From MWBF01 sp964614645 (GTDB taxonomy: Bacteria > Chloroflexota > Anaerolineae > CG2-30-64-16): a stretch of 64,000 bases of DNA. Below the pieces are notes generated by a model. It worked only from the letters and a program-made list of their open reading frames with translations. It ran no database searches and was not told where the DNA came from. This document shows, piece by piece, positions 8,601-18,595 of this stretch. Position 1 is the stretch's first letter; every line of letters begins with the position of its first letter. Both the position numbers and the translations under genes were made by a program. Where the stretch lies: contig CAZTMA010000003.1 of NCBI GenBank assembly GCA_964614645.1, positions 31,816 through 95,815 on the forward strand, given 5' to 3'.

Positions 8601-11600
8601 CGGCTGGGCGGAAAGATCGACGCACGCGGAGGGGGCGAGTTCGTCGTCGGCCGCAATGCGCACGCGTAGGCGCTTGATCTCCCGGCGCAGCGCGATGACG
8701 AGTTCGCTGCGCTGAGCAAAACGCAGGCCGCGGCCCCCGCCGGCGGTCGCGACGACATGCGGCGCGGGCGGCGTGCGCCAGCCGAGCGCGATCAGGTCGC
8801 CGCACGCGAACGGCGACGGGGGGGTCGAGCCGGGCGCAAGCCCGGTGAAGTCGCAGCACGTCTCGCGGTCTGGCGGGATGACGATGCACGGGTAGTCCGG
8901 GTATTCTTTCGTGAACCACTCCTCCCACGCGCCGCCCCCGCGCACCGTGTGGCTGAAGGCCGATTTCGCGAAGAGCGTGAGCTTGGTGTTGGCCGTCTCA
9001 CCCTGCTCACCGGGTAGTTTCGGCATGGCCTCCCACGTGCCGTACAAACCATCCAGGCTATCTGCGCCGGGCGGGATTGGTCTGAGCAGCGTCTGCCACT
9101 GGCCGTTGGTAAGACGCTCCAGGGTGATCCCGTTAAGCAGCGTATGCACTTTCGCGGCGGCCTCGCCCTCACTCGCGTCACCGATCCACTCGGGGCCCGG
9201 GTCCGGCGAAGGATTCCGCCCGACCCCAGCGACGTCATGCACTGCCCGGCCAAACGTGATGCTGGGCCGCGCGTCGAGCGGGACAACCGGCGCGCCGGCC
9301 GGGAATACGTTGGCGGGCGCGCCCGGCTGGCTGCCATCCCAGAAGCCGTCGCCGTCCGGGTCAAGGCGGGGGTCCAGCAGCCCGTCAGCGGCCGTGAGCG
9401 GCCAGGTCGCGCTCACTTTAGCATGTCCGATAGCCACCTCCTGGAGCGGCACGGGCAGCGCGGGCGGTGTTGGTCGCGGTCCCCATTGCAGCTCGAGCTT
9501 TCGCTCGAAATCAGGCAGCGGCCACGGCAGATCGAGCCTGACAGACAGCTCGGCGTAAATCTCGAACGGGTCGATGACGCCGGCAGCCACTCGCGCGTCG
9601 GCTTCGAGACTGACACCGAAGCCGAACGCTCTCGCTTCAAGGGCCCCGTGCAGCCAGAGCGCGCCCTTGAAATAGGCTGGCTTGAACGAGGTTTCCGCGG
9701 CGCCGTCCAGCCACGCCTGCAAGCTAACATGGAGCGGCCCGAAGTCCCACGCCTTGTCGTAGCCGATCCAGGCGCCGCTGCGGATGCCGGTCGGCTCGAG
9801 CATGAAGTAGCCATTAGCCTCAAACAGGCGCGTGAAGACGAGGGCACGAATGCGCCGGTCGCGTGGTTCGGCCATACCTAGGTACAGGTGCCATTCATCG
9901 GGCTTGCGGAAGAAGACCTCAGTGCCGCCGCCAAGTTCGATCAGGTCGCCGGCGTCGTCGTAGCGGAACTGCGCGTCCACGCCGAAAAGGACGCTGCCCT
10001 GCTGCGCGTCCAGGACCGCCAGGGAGCGGAAAAGCGGCTCGTCGCGCAGGTTGGCGCGCTCCTTGAGGATGTTGGCGCGGCCTTCAAGCATGATGATGGG
10101 GCCGGGCAGGACGAGCACCAGCAGGAAGCGGCCGTTGAAGGTCATGCCGTTGTCGGGCATGGTGCCGAGCGTGATGCCCGCGCCAAAGGCCAGGCTACCT
10201 TGGACCGGGTCCCACTTGCGCAGGTGATACACGCCCACGTCGGGGGCCTTGTGATACCAGCTGGGGCCTGGCTGAATGGCGTACCACGGTTCGTCCGGCA
10301 GCCGGCCCGGCTCCATGTTGAGGGCAAACAGGCCGGCCATGCCGTAGATTGCGATGCCGCTCTGGCCGAGCGGGATGCCCGCGGGCAGCTCCACGCCGAC
10401 GTAGATGGCGAAGAACGTATAGCCCGCCTGCGCGTTGTAGCCGATGACGAGCTGCGCCTCGATGGTCAGGTTGATGGGGCATATCTCGAGCGTGATGTCG
10501 CCGTCAAAGCGGAAGATGCCGGGCCCCGGCTCGGACATGGAGACCCAGCCCTTGAAGTAGAGCACGTTCGGGATATCCAGCTCCACGCCGACGCCGCTCA
10601 GGGTCAGGGAGACGGCGGACGGGTCGGTGAGCGGGTCCTTTGTGGGGTCCCACAGAACGCGCAGGCCCTCGACCGAGGCACCCGCGGTCAGCCCGTCCAC
10701 CAGTTTCAGCCCGCCGCTGAAGCCGATCCAGCGCCGGCCGTCGTCGGTCGTGCCGAAGCCGATCTTGCTGATCTCCAACTGGAAGCCGTAGAACGAGAGG
10801 ACATACTGCTCGCGCATGTTGAGCCAGCCGCCCTCGATACGCACGTGGCCCTGCGAGTCGATGGACAGCTCCTCGACGCGGAAGGTCGGCCACTCCAAGT
10901 CTCCCACCTCGGGCGTGATTTCACCGCTGAGCGCGACGGAGAAGACCCCGTCGTCGAGCGCGAAGCGGATGCTTTCGAGGGTGAGTTCGAGCAGGCCGTC
11001 TTTCTTGAGGGTGACGAGGCCGGTTGGGCTGGAGATGCCTATGGTAAAGGATCCAATACCTGCAAATCCGATCAACACATCCAGGGAGGAATCAACAAAC
11101 GGCACCGTTAATTGACCACTTAGCTCGCAACGAACCAGGCTGTTTTGTCGAAATTCCAGCGCAAAAGTGTGCAACAAAAAAGCGAAGCCCCCAACTTCCC
11201 CTCCAAACCCAGGATCCCATATGACACCCAGTGTCCCGGTAAACCCGCCAGAGCCAATAAAACAGTTGCGCATGGTAAGCACATCTGGTACTGCTGTGCC
11301 TAATTCGGCAGGTAAGTGAATCTTTGCCTCACCAATGATCAACCCCATCCAGCTTGCAGGNNNNNNNNNNCCAGCAGCTTCTGACTGTGGGGTGTTCGAG
11401 TTGGTAAACAGGTCCAGTGCAAGATCCGTTGCTTCGATCACAATACCAGAATCCGAGATCATACAAGGAACAAGGTCAAGCTGGTTCATTCCCTCGAATT
11501 GAAATCCATCTGCCCCAAACAAAATCGTACCATCAATTGAGATTTCAACATACGATTTATCAGGATCGTATATATAGGTGCTGCCCTCGAGCTTGACCGG

Positions 11601-11942
11601 TCTGAGTACATCCGAAGCGAACCGTAAAGCGAAGCGGGCATTCACGATACGCACCTGGAATACATCCCGGAAATCTACCTCAAAGGTAAATTCTGACTGT
11701 GTGCCAGTACCTCCAAAGACGAAGGATATGCTGCTCAAGCCGGGCAGGGAAAGACTAAATTCATCATCAAAGACCAACACAAAATGCCCGGTCGTCTGCG
11801 TATCCGTCTCAGTAATCCGTACATCCCTTACGCCAATCCGGTCCAGACCGGACATCCCCTCATCAAAGGTGAGCAAATCTGCCGGAAAAACGCCAATATC
11901 TTCTAGCAGAAGGCTCGCTGGTATGAACGGTGAATTGCTCAT
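5637..11942 (-). CDS. Giant beta-rich protein, 2101 residues, unknown function
   Basis: One of two very large accessory proteins of the toxin island. No signal peptide. Residues 1-300 are encoded by lower-GC DNA; about 300-850 are repetitive beta-strand sequence (WIGFSGGLKLVDGLTAGASV and similar), with a loose likeness to DUF6603-type proteins. About 1100-1240 match a module in the protein at 14482-18271 (CVDLS start, VCY end). About 1555-1760 resemble a concanavalin/LamG-like carbohydrate-binding domain (TDYRATVLVRAASDAPVGLA, YLFYMDRGRNRRRLVRV, LRIFVDGEPVC). The ATG at 11942 follows GAGGG by 7 nt. A 10-N gap (11361-11370) near residue 190 leaves local sequence and frame uncertain. The layout suggests a structural or surface-binding protein, but its role is unknown. 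Confidence 0.8.
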   Translation of the reverse strand: MSNSPFIPASLLLEDIGVFPADLLTFDEGMSGLDRIGVRDVRITETDTQTTGHFVLVFDDEFSLSLPGLSSISFVFGGTGTQSEFTFEVDFRDVFQVRIVNARFALRFASDVLRPVKLEGSTYIYDPDKSYVEISIDGTILFGADGFQFEGMNQLDLVPCMISDSGIVIEATDLALDLFTNSNTPQSEAAXXXXPASWMGLIIGEAKIHLPAELGTAVPDVLTMRNCFIGSGGFTGTLGVIWDPGFGGEVGGFAFLLHTFALEFRQNSLVRCELSGQLTVPFVDSSLDVLIGFAGIGSFTIGISSPTGLVTLKKDGLLELTLESIRFALDDGVFSVALSGEITPEVGDLEWPTFRVEELSIDSQGHVRIEGGWLNMREQYVLSFYGFQLEISKIGFGTTDDGRRWIGFSGGLKLVDGLTAGASVEGLRVLWDPTKDPLTDPSAVSLTLSGVGVELDIPNVLYFKGWVSMSEPGPGIFRFDGDITLEICPINLTIEAQLVIGYNAQAGYTFFAIYVGVELPAGIPLGQSGIAIYGMAGLFALNMEPGRLPDEPWYAIQPGPSWYHKAPDVGVYHLRKWDPVQGSLAFGAGITLGTMPDNGMTFNGRFLLVLVLPGPIIMLEGRANILKERANLRDEPLFRSLAVLDAQQGSVLFGVDAQFRYDDAGDLIELGGGTEVFFRKPDEWHLYLGMAEPRDRRIRALVFTRLFEANGYFMLEPTGIRSGAWIGYDKAWDFGPLHVSLQAWLDGAAETSFKPAYFKGALWLHGALEARAFGFGVSLEADARVAAGVIDPFEIYAELSVRLDLPWPLPDFERKLELQWGPRPTPPALPVPLQEVAIGHAKVSATWPLTAADGLLDPRLDPDGDGFWDGSQPGAPANVFPAGAPVVPLDARPSITFGRAVHDVAGVGRNPSPDPGPEWIGDASEGEAAAKVHTLLNGITLERLTNGQWQTLLRPIPPGADSLDGLYGTWEAMPKLPGEQGETANTKLTLFAKSAFSHTVRGGGAWEEWFTKEYPDYPCIVIPPDRETCCDFTGLAPGSTPPSPFACGDLIALGWRTPPAPHVVATAGGGRGLRFAQRSELVIALRREIKRLRVRIAADDELAPSACVDLSAQPHGPLPNPTQMDGCDFAGTDFAGNLLPALQILPGSTDQGPLAGMAMWHGLEIRLPTRARSVTVTVSRQSSPIEAAVYDAADLLLSKTKQQQAQKVLETLQLDAPADSNGIAIIRLAAPNSEGWLHSVCYRVASPLVIAATALDAGGATLRVHQIAAGLFELTDARARGLRLEAISGNYVVTEVCATEGVSDPERIEREEMIKRIADGLAHWQSEGHVLPPWSELRLRIETGQEVETFDPLGPINPATVTQYAYFRTQGPPGIGTLSAPKPDPRQPAPGQSAAPADNPPPAFESGLDDLTRYVKQTIPPTVLLQPGEKPLLPRPVYRAYDVGVDFNEPYVEQMYAVAGRDLALYLFDNNDRPARDAQGRLLTSPNRWGRQAQLELSRADELYLRHLVATTCATIDRNTIPRNQSLARGGHALDPDTVYEARLIPLLLADSFINYTAAATATAAGPLSGGPAGGWGAADDGAEAATWTVGREGNPPSGLIALNTAVSRGTAERDAANPGGAYLFPRPHPGAGVPVADQPVAWTDYRATVLVRAASDAPVGLAVRWNAGQGYLFYMDRGRNRRRLVRVDAGGATVLAEVAGGFAPGIDTQLAVEAAGSTLRIFVDGEPVCAAQDATYASGSIALFACDNAGASFRNVQVDDLRAAAPVVYRFKFTTSRFADFTHHVASYPGLTFLATLPDLTGVAAAVAASVDLAAAAGQLPAAAEIAQYEALAAKAVGQARHALTTGFDVTRLEYDGSAVGFLIRTGEPIDWRRTRLTMSAAAEQDRPVESPAGARLVAATFASGAALAPADESVTVLSDELLDLTGWRIERRNLPDPVNNPDPQWQPWHTFAAGPARTGGRRVRVLAGPPPAPLPHVAGEDVIEGGATAAGFQPAFPAAGVDMRLIAPDSRVAHTRRFLPDSAYTATAAAVLRSADGTGLILLHPAQVPAGSEWTAAEYRLHWEFLREPSAELPALSQEGVRGSEITILDIPWRTAQVD
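11361..11370. other. Assembly gap (10 N)
   Basis: It lies inside the giant gene at 5637-11942. The real missing length may differ from 10. Confidence 0.99.
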
Positions 11943-12058
11943 CAATCGTCCCTCATCCCTCTCGTACGACTGTCCTATTCATTGGAATTGCTGCTCGATA
12001 AGCCGTTTCTGTTCTAGAATGTGTTTGTCAACGAAACGATCATTCATTCTGTGCCTTC

Positions 12059-13582
12059 TTATGGAGGTGGGCCAGGAAAAAGGGGACGTAACACAGTATG
12101 AACGTGTCCGATTAGATTTGCTCCAGGACATTCAGTATCGCCCGCTTTGGCTTGAAGCTTACGCTCACGATGACTCCAAACACTTTTTGGCCCAAATCGC
12201 GCTGACAGTACATCAACCAGATTATCAAGCGCATTCAAGGCTGCAGTTGTTGGAATATCAGGAGTATAGTTATTAGCTAGACGGCTTTCAAAATCACCTG
12301 CCAGGACAATACCAATATTCCCTCCGTTAAATGATTCCGTATGTGATCCCTTAATGCCGAGAGGGCGGCCTTCATATATTGATCCGTTTGCGTCAATAAT
12401 GAAATGGTAGCCAATATCCGCATATCCTCTTTCATTCTGATGCTTTACTTGCAGATTTCTGGCAGTATCGAAATTACTCAGTGCGGGATCTGTTGTGTGA
12501 TGAACGGTCATCCAGAGCATCACAGTGTTTAGCCGATTTGTTTCATTGCTTGGGATGCTGCGACTCGTATATGTCGGACCAGCACCTTTGGCAGTTGAGT
12601 GGAATTCCCAAACCCTGCCCCCGGTGATCGGCGCTATAGCCCCCCAGGTATTTCGACCGACGATTGGAGCTGTGCTCACCGCGCCAGTGCGGGTGGTTGC
12701 CCACACCGTGTAGTCATTGCCCCGTAATTCAACAAAGCGAGATTCGTCCCAGAAGATCGTGACAGGGTCGTAAGTGGTGATCCGTGTTTGTGTTCCGCGG
12801 CATACAACGCCTGGGGCGGACAAATCCTGCCCTGTCGTTGGGCTTGCAAATGAGGTTTGCTCAGAACCAATGGCCCCTTCGATGGACGATAAATCAAAAG
12901 AGTCATTCGGACATAGATTCCGGGCGGCAGAAGAAGTTGGTAGAACGGTGAAGAATGTTCTTGCACACATGGGGCAGACAATATAGTAGCCCGTGTGTAT
13001 TTCCACCGTCGTTACCGTATTTCGGGTAAGCTTCATGTTTGGTGTAGGTTCCACTTTTCCACCCGTCTTTTTCCAGGTGTCGATATCAACCGGATTGGGG
13101 AAGGGGTCTGTGGAAATGAGCGATCTCAGCCAGTATTTTTCTGACACGATAAACCAATCACCGGGTGTTGGGTTCGTTATTATATGCTCACCTTGCGCAT
13201 CGGTTGTGAAAGCCGTAATAACGGGTGACGTAGAAGGCGGCGAGGCCGGCGAACGAAGCCACAATTTTTCATTTGGCTTTCGCAGCCCGGTGGGCCCGAC
13301 GATTTGGATGATGTAATAATCGTCTAATGGTTTTCCACGGATGCGTTTGCCCGTCGTTTTCGCGCCTGCTAGGGGGACAAAAAGGTTCACTGGGTTAACA
13401 AAATCAATTTGATTCGGATCCGGAAATCGAGCTCGAAAAGCGGCATTGGCTGGATGATTATAGACAGCAAGCCAATCACGTTGTCCAAAACGCAAACATA
13501 TCGAACTGAGAGAGTCGCCCTGCTCAACTGCGTACTCTCGAAAATGCTCGTTTCCTATCCTGGTAATCTGTAACTGGGCCAT
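12059..13582 (-). CDS. LysM-like protein with a C-terminal PGRP/amidase domain
   Basis: 507 residues. The N-terminal 60 residues look like a LysM-type fold (YAVEQGDSLSSICLRFG, then NPVNLFVPL). Around 205-225 a CPMC pair followed by a further Cys could bind metal. The C-terminal 190 residues match peptidoglycan-recognition protein/N-acetylmuramoyl-L-alanine amidase type 2: WGA, MTVHHTTDP with the first Zn ligand His, YHFIIDANGSIYEGRP, NIGIVLAGDF, SHRERK and TECPGANL with the further ligands His and Cys. All three Zn ligands are present, so it should cleave the peptide from the glycan strand. No signal peptide. The ATG at 13582 has AGGAGG 8 nt upstream. It lies between two unknown accessory genes and could work in toxin release or in crossing a cell wall. 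Confidence 0.85.
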   Translation of the reverse strand: MAQLQITRIGNEHFREYAVEQGDSLSSICLRFGQRDWLAVYNHPANAAFRARFPDPNQIDFVNPVNLFVPLAGAKTTGKRIRGKPLDDYYIIQIVGPTGLRKPNEKLWLRSPASPPSTSPVITAFTTDAQGEHIITNPTPGDWFIVSEKYWLRSLISTDPFPNPVDIDTWKKTGGKVEPTPNMKLTRNTVTTVEIHTGYYIVCPMCARTFFTVLPTSSAARNLCPNDSFDLSSIEGAIGSEQTSFASPTTGQDLSAPGVVCRGTQTRITTYDPVTIFWDESRFVELRGNDYTVWATTRTGAVSTAPIVGRNTWGAIAPITGGRVWEFHSTAKGAGPTYTSRSIPSNETNRLNTVMLWMTVHHTTDPALSNFDTARNLQVKHQNERGYADIGYHFIIDANGSIYEGRPLGIKGSHTESFNGGNIGIVLAGDFESRLANNYTPDIPTTAALNALDNLVDVLSARFGPKSVWSHRERKLQAKAGDTECPGANLIGHVHTVLRPLFPGPPP

Positions 13583-13619
13583 TCGAATCACCTCCTGATC
13601 AAAGCAACATTACCGTTGA

Positions 13620-14450
13620 TTACGCGTTTTCCGGAATCACTTGAAATGAAGGGTAGTTTGGAAAATCAATACCCCAGGGACCAGGAGGAATAGCGGTCTC
13701 ATAGATCCTGCCCTGCTGGTTTGTGACTCCTGTTCGGGAGCTTCCGTCCGCGAAATACAGCGTGAAAGCTTCATTGGGTACGGGATCGTTTGTCTCCGAT
13801 AGGATGAGAACTTCAATCCATCCTTCTAATTCCAGCTGGCGGAGTAAGGGATGGATGGTTTTGTCAAGCCCCGCTGAATCGGCGGTTTCGTTTAAAAATG
13901 GGATGGGATTAAACTGCTGGCCTGTTCCATCAAAGAAACGAAAGGACACGCGGTTAGGCGTCGCGGAAGAGGGTGGTGCGATACCCGCGCTCGCGATGCC
14001 AAGGGGGGTTCTTGCATTCACTTTGCAGAGACCATCGCCCGACATAAAGCTCGTTAACGCACTCTCATCGCGCCCTAGGGCGGTGAAGATGTTACGTATT
14101 GCATTGCGTACTTCGGCGGCATCAACATTCTCTATCTGAATAACGGCCGGCAATGCCGAAGTCAAAGTCTCTTTCAATTTCACATAATCTAATGGCCATA
14201 CTTGAAGGATCAAACTGTCCGTGGCGATGGTATTGCCATTCCAGTCTCTTCCGCTCGGATAAAAGCGTACGGCCGATTTCACCGGCGCATAGATCCTGGC
14301 AAGCTCAGGATCCGCATCAACCCAAATAACAAGGTCTAGCGCCTGGGATAACGCTACACTGAACTTGTTGTCAAACAAACCATAAAAGGTTGCTGGATCC
14401 GATCCTTGTGGTAACACAGCCACCGGTAAATCGACTATCAGTTCCATCAC
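13620..14450 (-). CDS. Unknown protein with a C-terminal Ig-like/carboxypeptidase-regulatory-like domain
   Basis: 276 residues. The C-terminal third (PVPNEAFTLYFADGSSRTG, then TNQQGRIYETAIPPGPW) has the pattern of small beta-sandwich domains found in T6SS-spike and injection-system accessory proteins. The N-terminal part (MELIVDLPVAVLPQGSD) is unrecognised. A GTG (14450, 8 nt from AGGAGG) and an ATG (14447, 11 nt) compete as start. No signal peptide. It is encoded in a lower-GC segment together with the amidase gene 37 bp downstream, probably in one transcript. Confidence 0.75.
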   Translation of the reverse strand: MMELIVDLPVAVLPQGSDPATFYGLFDNKFSVALSQALDLVIWVDADPELARIYAPVKSAVRFYPSGRDWNGNTIATDSLILQVWPLDYVKLKETLTSALPAVIQIENVDAAEVRNAIRNIFTALGRDESALTSFMSGDGLCKVNARTPLGIASAGIAPPSSATPNRVSFRFFDGTGQQFNPIPFLNETADSAGLDKTIHPLLRQLELEGWIEVLILSETNDPVPNEAFTLYFADGSSRTGVTNQQGRIYETAIPPGPWGIDFPNYPSFQVIPENA

Positions 14451-14481
14451 CGGAACGCCTCCTGAGAATTAATCGATTTCG

Positions 14482-17400
14482 TCATGGAGATGGCTCTTGT
14501 ACTATCCTGGTCACGTAGTCACTGCTCATATTTCCGTTGACGTCTCGCAGTTTGATCCTGTAGTAGTTATCTTGTGTAGAATCCGCGCCAGGATCGGAAA
14601 ATGTGCTGACACTGGGGTCTAGCCAATCACTGATCGTTCGCCATGTGCCGTTCAGCGTGGTTTTTCTTTGAATCAGAGAATACAAACCGGGCTCGGGGTT
14701 CGTCCAGTGAAGCTCAATGGCAGTACCTCCCATATTCCAATTTGCTTCATTCCAGACGGGTGGAATGGGTGGTGTTAAGCGGAAAGCACTTGTGGCCAGT
14801 GTACGGCTTGCCGGCGATGTATTTCCCGAGCGATCCACCGCCACAACTCGATACCAGTACGACCTGTAAATCGCTACTTGAGAATCGATCCACTGATGGA
14901 TGGCGGATCGCCGGCGTGGATCTTGTTGCGTTTCCTGTTCCACACCCACCTGCGTCATCAACCGGACATCTCCCGCCGCTTGCGCCGACTCCGCGCGGTA
15001 CACCCGGTATTCGGCCAGGTCCGGCTCCCGGTTTGACGCCCATTCGAGCGTGATCTGCCGGTCCCCGCCCGTCACCTTCGTGATCACCGGCGATCTCGGC
15101 GGCGTGACGTCTGGCAGGTACACCGGCGCGCTCGCCAGGCTCAGCGCGCTGCGGTTGCCCGCCGGGTCGACATACAGCGCCCGGTAGAAATAGGCATTGC
15201 TCGCCCGGCCGTCCAACGTGTCCCCCCACTCGCTCCGGGTGCTGTCCACCGGCGCAGTGGTCAACTGGCTGAACGAGCCCTCGACGTGCGGCAGTCCGGC
15301 GAGCAGCCGGCGCGCGTTGTCATCGAGGTTGGCGTAGTCCCCCGGGTTGGCAATCGCTGCAAGCTGCGCCGCGGCAGCCTGCCGCGTCGCAGGTTCCCAC
15401 TCGGGCGGGAAGTAGATGGCGTTTTGCGCCAGGCTCAGGTCGGTCGCCCGGCCGGCACTGCGCTCGACCCAGTCCAGCCGGTAGACCGACTTGTCCAGTG
15501 CGCGGCATACATGGACGGACAGGGGCGCCTGGGTCTGCCAGCGGTAGGTGAAGCGCGANNNNNNNNNNNNNNNNNNNGTGGCGGGTAGGCTGCGGCAGCG
15601 TTACGGGCGCGGTGGGCTTCTGCCGCCAGACTGCATAGACCTGGGCCGGCGCCGCAACGGCGCCCTCGTTGCCCGGCCGGTTCGCCAACGTCCCCCCGCC
15701 CGGCCACGGATCCTGCCCGTGCGGCGACGCATCCGCCGCGCTCACCGTCACGTTGGCGTAGGCGACAGGGTCCGCCAGGGCCGGCGCGAGCGGGACGCCG
15801 TTCGCCAACGGGCCGGCCTGCCCGGAAGTGGGCAGGAACACTTCGTACAGCCGGTCGCCCGTGTAGTGGATCGTCGCCGCGACCTTCCCGCCGTTGAGGT
15901 CGATTTGCCGCGTGTCGTCCGCCGTCAGTTCGGTAACGTTTTGGTTGTACGGGCAGACGAAAATACGCTGAGCCCATGCGGCCGGGTCGCGGTGCTCGGC
16001 CGGCGGCGCAAACCCGTCATTCCAATAGATGCGAAACTCCGCCGTGTCGGGCGCCTGGCGCTGTTGCGCCGCGGTCCACCACCAGCGCACGCGCAGCCCG
16101 ATCAACGTCGCGCCGTTCGGCTGCCCCGCCAGAGTGTCGCGCCAGTCCTTGTAAGGCTTGTCCTGTATGAGCAGCGGGTCGAGCGGATCGAGCGCATACG
16201 CCTCCACGGCCAGCGGCGCGGGCGGCGCCAGCGTGTCAAGGATGCGCACAGATGCCAGGATGATCACCCTCGCAGCAGGCGGGTCAATGTAATACCACGG
16301 CTTAGGGTTTGGCGGCGGGTCCCACTGCCACCAGGTCGCAAAGCCGCTCTTCGGGCTGTAGCGGCCAAACAGGTCTATCGCAGCCACCTGATAACCGTAC
16401 CATCCCTCATCCAGCGCAAAGTCGATAAAGCGCATCGGGAACTGCGGCCAATCCGCAGGATACCTCGGCCCGTCGGTGTAGGCCGCGGCTGCGCTGACCT
16501 CAAGCAGCGGCCGGCCCGCGGTTGCCAGCTCTTTCGCCTCCACCGCCGGGGTCGGCGTCTTCCCGTTGCCTTGCCGGTCGCGCCAGACATGGCGCATCAC
16601 GGGTTGCCCGGGACGAAGGTAGCCGCGCTGATCACGGCCGGATGCCCACGTCAGTCCGACGTTGCCCGCGGGGTTTGCGACGCTCCCGTCCGCTTTGCGA
16701 TACGCCCCCGCGGGGAGGGCATAGGCGCGGAGGTCCTGGGGCGGCTCGACCGGTGCAGCCAGCCCACGCTGCAGCGCGAAAGTAATCCACGCGTCGACCG
16801 CGCCAAATCCGTTGGCGGCAAGATCTTGGAGCATGACGTCGGGGCTGCCGCGCCCGACACCCGCATGGTCGGCCACGATCATGTAGTCGTATGCCTGGGC
16901 GCGCGAGGCCGCTGTGTCGGCCCAATATAACCCGACGAGTTGCGCGATGGCCGGGTTCATGGCCCCTAACGCGACCATGTCGAGCGGGTGTACGGTCGGC
17001 ATGGTCGGCGGTTGCTCGCCCGTCGGGACTGTCTCGACGCCTGGCACGTCCTGCGCGCCGCGCGTGGGGCTGTCCATGGCGAGCGATGCCGCGCCCGGCG
17101 GCCCGCCGCGCACCAGCCGCGCCAACTGTTCGTGGAGCGCGTCGAAGGGTGCTCCCTGCCAGTCGTTTGCCGGGCCGTAGGTGACGCGCGCGGCCGCATC
17201 GAGCCAATCCGCCGCCGGATTCATAGGACCTGAACGTGCCGGGTAGTCGGCGTGCGTAATGGGCAGGGTCAGCGGCTGCGGGCAGTCCTGCACAGGTCCC
17301 CAGTCCTTGGATACGCCGGCCGCCACGGGGAACGCGCACAATTCGACAAGCGCGGCGTCGCCCGCGGAAAAGGTCACGGCCGTGATGCGGTCGAACCAGA

Positions 17401-18271
17401 GAGACGCGTCGACGGGCTGACCGGCCGCGTGGGCCACCCTGGCCGACGCGACCGCCGTCTCGCCGTCGTAGGCAGTCACCACTACATCCTTCGTTTGTGC
17501 AACCGGCGTGTAGCATAGCATGTTGAGCATCACCCGCGCGCTTGGCGCCCGAAATCGCAAGGTCTGGAAGGGTGTCGTGCTATCCAGCCGTACGGTGCGG
17601 TTTGCGCCGGCGGTCGCCTGCGCGGCCGCGAGCACCCGGCCGTCGTCAGCAAGCGCCTCCGCGATCAAGCGCGCACCGAACTGGAGCGACAGGTCCAGCC
17701 GCACGTTGGTAGCGGCGACAGGTAACTGCGCGGTGACAGTCACCGACCGCAACGCGCCGGGGAGCGGGTTCCTCGGCGACTCCACGGTAAAGCGTATGCC
17801 GTCAATCTTGAAGCGCCGGTTCCCCGGATCCCAGTTCTGTCCCGACAGATCGACGCATTGCTCACGGCCGGCGGGGAACTCCACCCGGACGTCAACTCGA
17901 AATGCCGGATCATCGGCCCGCAGGTCGAACCGCAGCCCACCGCCGAGGTCAATCGCCGCAGCCCCGCCTGTCAGGGGTGCGTCGGTGACCTTGATCTGGC
18001 CCTCGCTGCTGAATGCGCCTTCAGGTAAGCTGAGCGCGCCGAGGCGCGGACCGCGCGGCAAGCCGGTCAGGTTGCCCGAAACGCAATTGTTGCCGCGCAT
18101 CTCGTGGGGCCGGCGAAAGAGGTAGTAGCCATGCCACGGAAATGCAGCATCGCGTTCGAAGGCCCAGCGCAAATGGACACCGTCGGGCAAGGGTGGCTGC
18201 TCGGGGACTGGCGGCGCGTCCCCCTCCATTCCTAGCCCGATCATGACGAGACGATTTGACTGCAAGCCCAC
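14482..18271 (-). CDS. Large multidomain protein with C-terminal fibronectin-III-like repeats, broken only by an assembly gap
   Basis: Two reading-frame pieces meet at an N gap (15559-15577) and read as one protein of about 1260 residues. Downstream of the gap the frame runs open from FTYRWQTQAPLSVHVCRALD to the stop at 14482, while the frame used upstream turns to nonsense, so the gap length is wrong. Residues about 135-255 (CVDLSGQNWDPGN to MLCYTP) match a module of the giant protein at 5637-11942. The C-terminal 230 residues hold two FN3-like repeats (TPPRSPVITKVTGGDRQITL; TPPIPPVWNEANWNMGG). The start is GTG with GGAGAGGGGG upstream. Function unknown; probably a structural or binding protein of the toxin unit. 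Confidence 0.78.
15559..15577. other. Assembly gap (19 N) that breaks a reading frame
   Basis: The coding frame changes across the gap, so the true missing length is not a multiple compatible with 19 bases. Confidence 0.99.
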
Positions 18272-18322
18272 AGCGTTTCCCCCTCTCCGAATCGCAAACC
18301 TCGGATTCAGCAGCTCATCTGT

Positions 18323-18595
18323 TCAGCCCGACACTAGGTATGGTAGGCACTCGATCACCTCTTCCGTCGTAGTGATCGCTTCCACGCAGATGCGGGTGAT
18401 GTTTGTAAGCTTCCAATGTCCCATCGGCGAACCCTCGCTCTCAGGAACCCATTCACGCCCCGACGCAACGACTGCCCACTTCAGGCATTGGCGGACCTCC
18501 CGCATGGTCTTGTACGGTCTTGTACCCGGGGGGCAACTGTTTACCTGGAACGGGTAGGCGCCTGACGTTCGGGCGCTCGCTCCGGAGGCAACCAT
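18323..18595 (-). CDS. Possible small cysteine-containing protein
   Basis: Up to 90 residues, overlapping the end of the NHLP-like gene by 55 bp in another frame. The part from FQVNSCPPGTRPYKTMREVR on has plausible codon use and four Cys (CPPG, QCLKW, RICVE, ECLPY). No ribosome site decides the start; an internal ATG at MREVR is also possible. The stop lies 51 bp before the GTG of the next gene. I recognise no family and reality is uncertain. Confidence 0.4.
   Translation of the reverse strand: MVASGASARTSGAYPFQVNSCPPGTRPYKTMREVRQCLKWAVVASGREWVPESEGSPMGHWKLTNITRICVEAITTTEEVIECLPYLVSG

Noticed and set aside
14928..14934. GCGTTTC heptamer near the FN3 repeats
   Set aside because: Single copy inside coding sequence with no second copy at the right distance.
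15548..16930. 460-codon plus-strand frame
   Set aside because: Arg-rich shadow of the FN3-containing gene on the minus strand.
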